From Orthonyx spaldingii (taxonomy: Eukaryota; Chordata; Aves; Passeriformes; Orthonychidae), in the NCBI GenBank assembly GCA_013397795.1, contig VZTJ01005312.1, positions 186,001-250,000 on the forward strand: 64,000 nucleotides of DNA, in the 5' to 3' direction. The position numbers were made by a program, and so were the translations under genes. Each line of letters begins with the position of its first letter. Position 1 is the first letter of the stretch. The notes under the pieces are model-generated. The model saw nothing but the letters and a program-made list of their open reading frames with translations. It was not told the DNA's origin and did no database searches. Shown here in pieces: positions 61,268 through 64,000 of this stretch.

Positions 61268-64000
61268 CTGATTTAAAGTACAGAAATTAAGTTCTGTTGC
61301 TGTAATGTTGCAGTCATGGTTGCAGGCACACAGTCCCCGAGTGAGAGGAATGACTGGTTCCCTGAATCACAAGTAGAACAGCCCAGAGCATTTTCCATCA
61401 GCTAAACCTGCCCATGCCTGTGGCTACTTCTGCTCTGTGCACAGGAATGTGTTAGATACTCCGTAGAGAAAGGAGCTTGCCTAGTGAGACGTTGGACAGT
61501 TGAAGTTTAGGGTACACACTTGACACTTTCACATTACAGGAGGTTTAAAATCTGCTTACCTGAGAACTGACAAAACAAATACAAATATAATTCCCAATTT
61601 GTGTCAGGTCCTTCTCTTTGATACCAATATAAAACCGGCAGATTTTCCGGGATGTTAGGTTTATGTGGTTTCTGTCACTGGCAGAAATATTTTTTCACGC
61701 TTCTTTCTTTGGACAGAGGTATTCTTTTGTTGCTACACAAATAAACCATATGAATGACCTTCAAATTCATCAAAATGAAGAGAAAGTCAAAACTGCTGTC
61801 ACACACCACTAATATGAAAAACTACTCTTCTTCACTCCAAATTCCAGGATTATCAAAAAAAAAGTTGCTAAATTAAAATCAACTGTTTAATGCTGAATTT
61901 CATGGTTGTTCAGGCTATGCCCTTCACATCACAAGAGTGAGAGAAGATTAACTTATTTTAACTTAAATTATTAACTGTGTCTACATTATCCCACAGATTC
62001 AGTCAGGATCTTTTTGGATCAACCACTTATTTGACTAAATTTTTTTTTTTACTAAATTTTCACTATTTTAAAAATATTCTTTGCAAATATGGATAAGCAA
62101 ACCTCCTTCAGTGAGAAAGAGGTTTTACTATTTGCCATTGTGGGATCAGTCACAAATGTCATACAATATTTTTATGATTCTCTGTGTGACTGAAGTTTGC
62201 ATATGAAACAAGAGCAAGCAAATGGAGCTAACAAGCAGAGGGCTGGGAATTCTCTCTCACAACCAATTTCTTAGTCACAAGCAAATTGCATTATTAATGT
62301 CAGAGGATATATCCTGTAAGGCACTGAGCTTGTCTGCTGCATGCTGAGGGTCCTCTGCAACCCACAACGTGCTCAGATCTCTGAGTATTCAGCTTCCTCC
62401 AGCACAGAGAATCATCACAGCAGCCATTCCCATACCTTGCACAACCAGTACCCATAAAGTCATAAAAAATAGCAAAAGCTTACAATGACAAACATGCTGA
62501 ACCAAGGAGACATTCAGAATTTGAATGGAAAATCATTAATCTAATATGTCTGAATGTTATATGAAAAAGAAGATAAAATTACAGTTTTTACTTTTAAAAT
62601 GTTATGTCATAGGTAATCGGAGATATTACTAGAACAGAAATATTTATTAAATTTTATAACTACAGTTTGCCTTGCTATATTTTCTAACTTCTGAGATGTT
62701 CTCAGTTTGGAAAATGAAAATCTGAAAAGAAAATTTCCCACTGTCACTCAGTTTGATTTCTTGCGTCTCACTGTTATGATATTTACAATATTAAATTTTA
62801 AACAATCTTTCACTACATTGGAAATTGTTCCAGTAGGAAAGAATAGATTTTTGTGGCCTTTTTTACCAAGTCTAAATTCAGTATACATTTGAGCTACCTT
62901 ACACTTCAATTTTGGTAGCATTAGTCAAATATTTCTTGCAATAGTGAATTTCTGGGACAAAATCTGCCTACAAAAAGATTCAATTCTGTTCCTTACTGGT
63001 GTTCATTTTGCACTGATGTTTCTGCCAGAGTCCCTGGAGATGCTCTGAAGTTAAATCCCAATACAGAACATAACCTGTGTATTTACAATGAGGTTGTGAT
63101 TAAAGCAGATGACTTTGGTTGAAGTAATGACACAAATTTGGGCTACACTGGAGAAAGAACTATGCAAAGCCTGTTAATAGTCTATTTCTCCTCAAAAATC
63201 TGGCATTTCATATCCAAGTTCTTATCAGGAATGGAGAAGAGAGGCCTCAAAGTCCTGCTGAGATCACCACATCATGCCCCAGCCTGAGCAAGTGCTGTGT
63301 AGGAATAAGTTCTTCTCCTAATGAAGAAATGGGTGAGAGAAGCCATGGAGACCCTCCATTCCTGGAATGGTTTGGTATCCCCAGCCCCTAAAGGGAATAC
63401 AAAAAGGGCATCAGATCAGGCTGCCCGCTTTTTCTCTGTTTTGTACTTCCCCTGGAAAAGGGAACTTTTCCACTAACTCTGGATGATTGTAAGGCTAACT
63501 GGCCTCATATAAATGGATAAACAGTATAAGGTAGATTATCAGACAAGGTTTTAATCAGCAATAGCCATAACACACACACAAAAAATAAAGCTTTTTAAGT
63601 GGCTTGATGGAATCTGTTTCTGTGAGTCAGGATTACTCAAGTCCACAAGTCTGCAGTGTTACTGTATTTCTATATGGCCATTTTCCCTGTGAGACACCAG
63701 AGGTAAGTTACTGCCCTGCTTTAACAAACAGGCTTTGGGTGTGCAGGATAATACAGAAACTATCCTTTGCAGCAACGGTGCCTCCTAGCTCTGGCACAAA
63801 AGCTGAGAGACAACAACTTTGTGGGACAGAATCCTACCTCCCTTCAGCAGCCACTACCCATCTAAAGTCAAAGGAAAGAATAGTTACCATTTCTTGTAAG
63901 ATTTTCTTCCTAAACACAAAATCCACCCTTGAACAGTGAAGAAAATCTGCCTCTCAGATCAGCACTTCTAGATCATGAAATCTGCCCAGCCCAGACTGCA

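Larger units (their letters stand above)
58532..64000. other. Unique AT-rich DNA with CA and AAC/AAT repeats
   Basis: No gene, RNA or transposon is recognised. It includes poly(T) runs near 58743 and 58847, an AAC/AAT trinucleotide tract, a (CA)n microsatellite and a repeat-free block at about 59640-59960 with many TAAT words. The final open frame (63604-63939, 111 codons) has no motif I know. Confidence 0.5.

Overview
This is non-coding vertebrate nuclear DNA, almost certainly from a bird. The diagnostic signal is CR1 LINE debris. It has the CR1 3' end made of ATTCTATG-type octamers (four in a row at 51309-51340, the inverted form at 11217-11232) and the CR1-type endonuclease/reverse transcriptase reading frame at 11.5-13.3 kb. 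The long-terminal-repeat families also resemble those of neoavian, probably songbird, genomes; that narrower placement is inference from memory. I found no host exon, rRNA, tRNA, CRISPR array or bacterial-type operon that I can defend. Open frames outside the repeats are short, mostly under 100 codons, and look like chance.

Layout: 1-11.2 kb is unique AT-rich DNA with only tiny repeats. At 11.2-13.35 kb lies a minus-strand, 5'-truncated, internally deleted CR1 LINE whose endonuclease and polymerase catalytic residues are gone. At 13.7-14.8 kb is a ~1.09 kb ERVL-like solo LTR. At 19.3-20.0 kb a CR1 polymerase scrap is followed by a compact minus-strand retroviral LTR. The span 20-31.6 kb is unique sequence with an (ACCAA)n tract. 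A 0.5 kb LTR with a clear TATA box and poly(A) signal sits at 31.6-32.1 kb. CR1 3' tails occur at 34.45, 38.29 and 51.2 kb. Three solo LTRs of one related ERVK-like group lie at 36.16, 40.60 and 57.87 kb, and a second ERVL-like solo LTR at 44.84 kb. The rest, to 64 kb, is unique sequence with (GT)n and (CA)n microsatellites.

The mobile elements do not cooperate as a system. They are independent insertions, each LTR apparently a solo LTR left after LTR-LTR recombination. Four of them keep perfect 6-bp target duplications: CTCCAT, AACTTT, TGTTGA and CTGTAC.

The most interesting observation is that the three ERVK-like LTRs all begin with an open frame in the same phase. The frame has a shared residue pattern (PAFS-x8-W-x7-S-[DE]-S), and the length differences among the copies in that part are all multiples of three. 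This suggests that the progenitor virus read the end of a gene, perhaps env, into U3.
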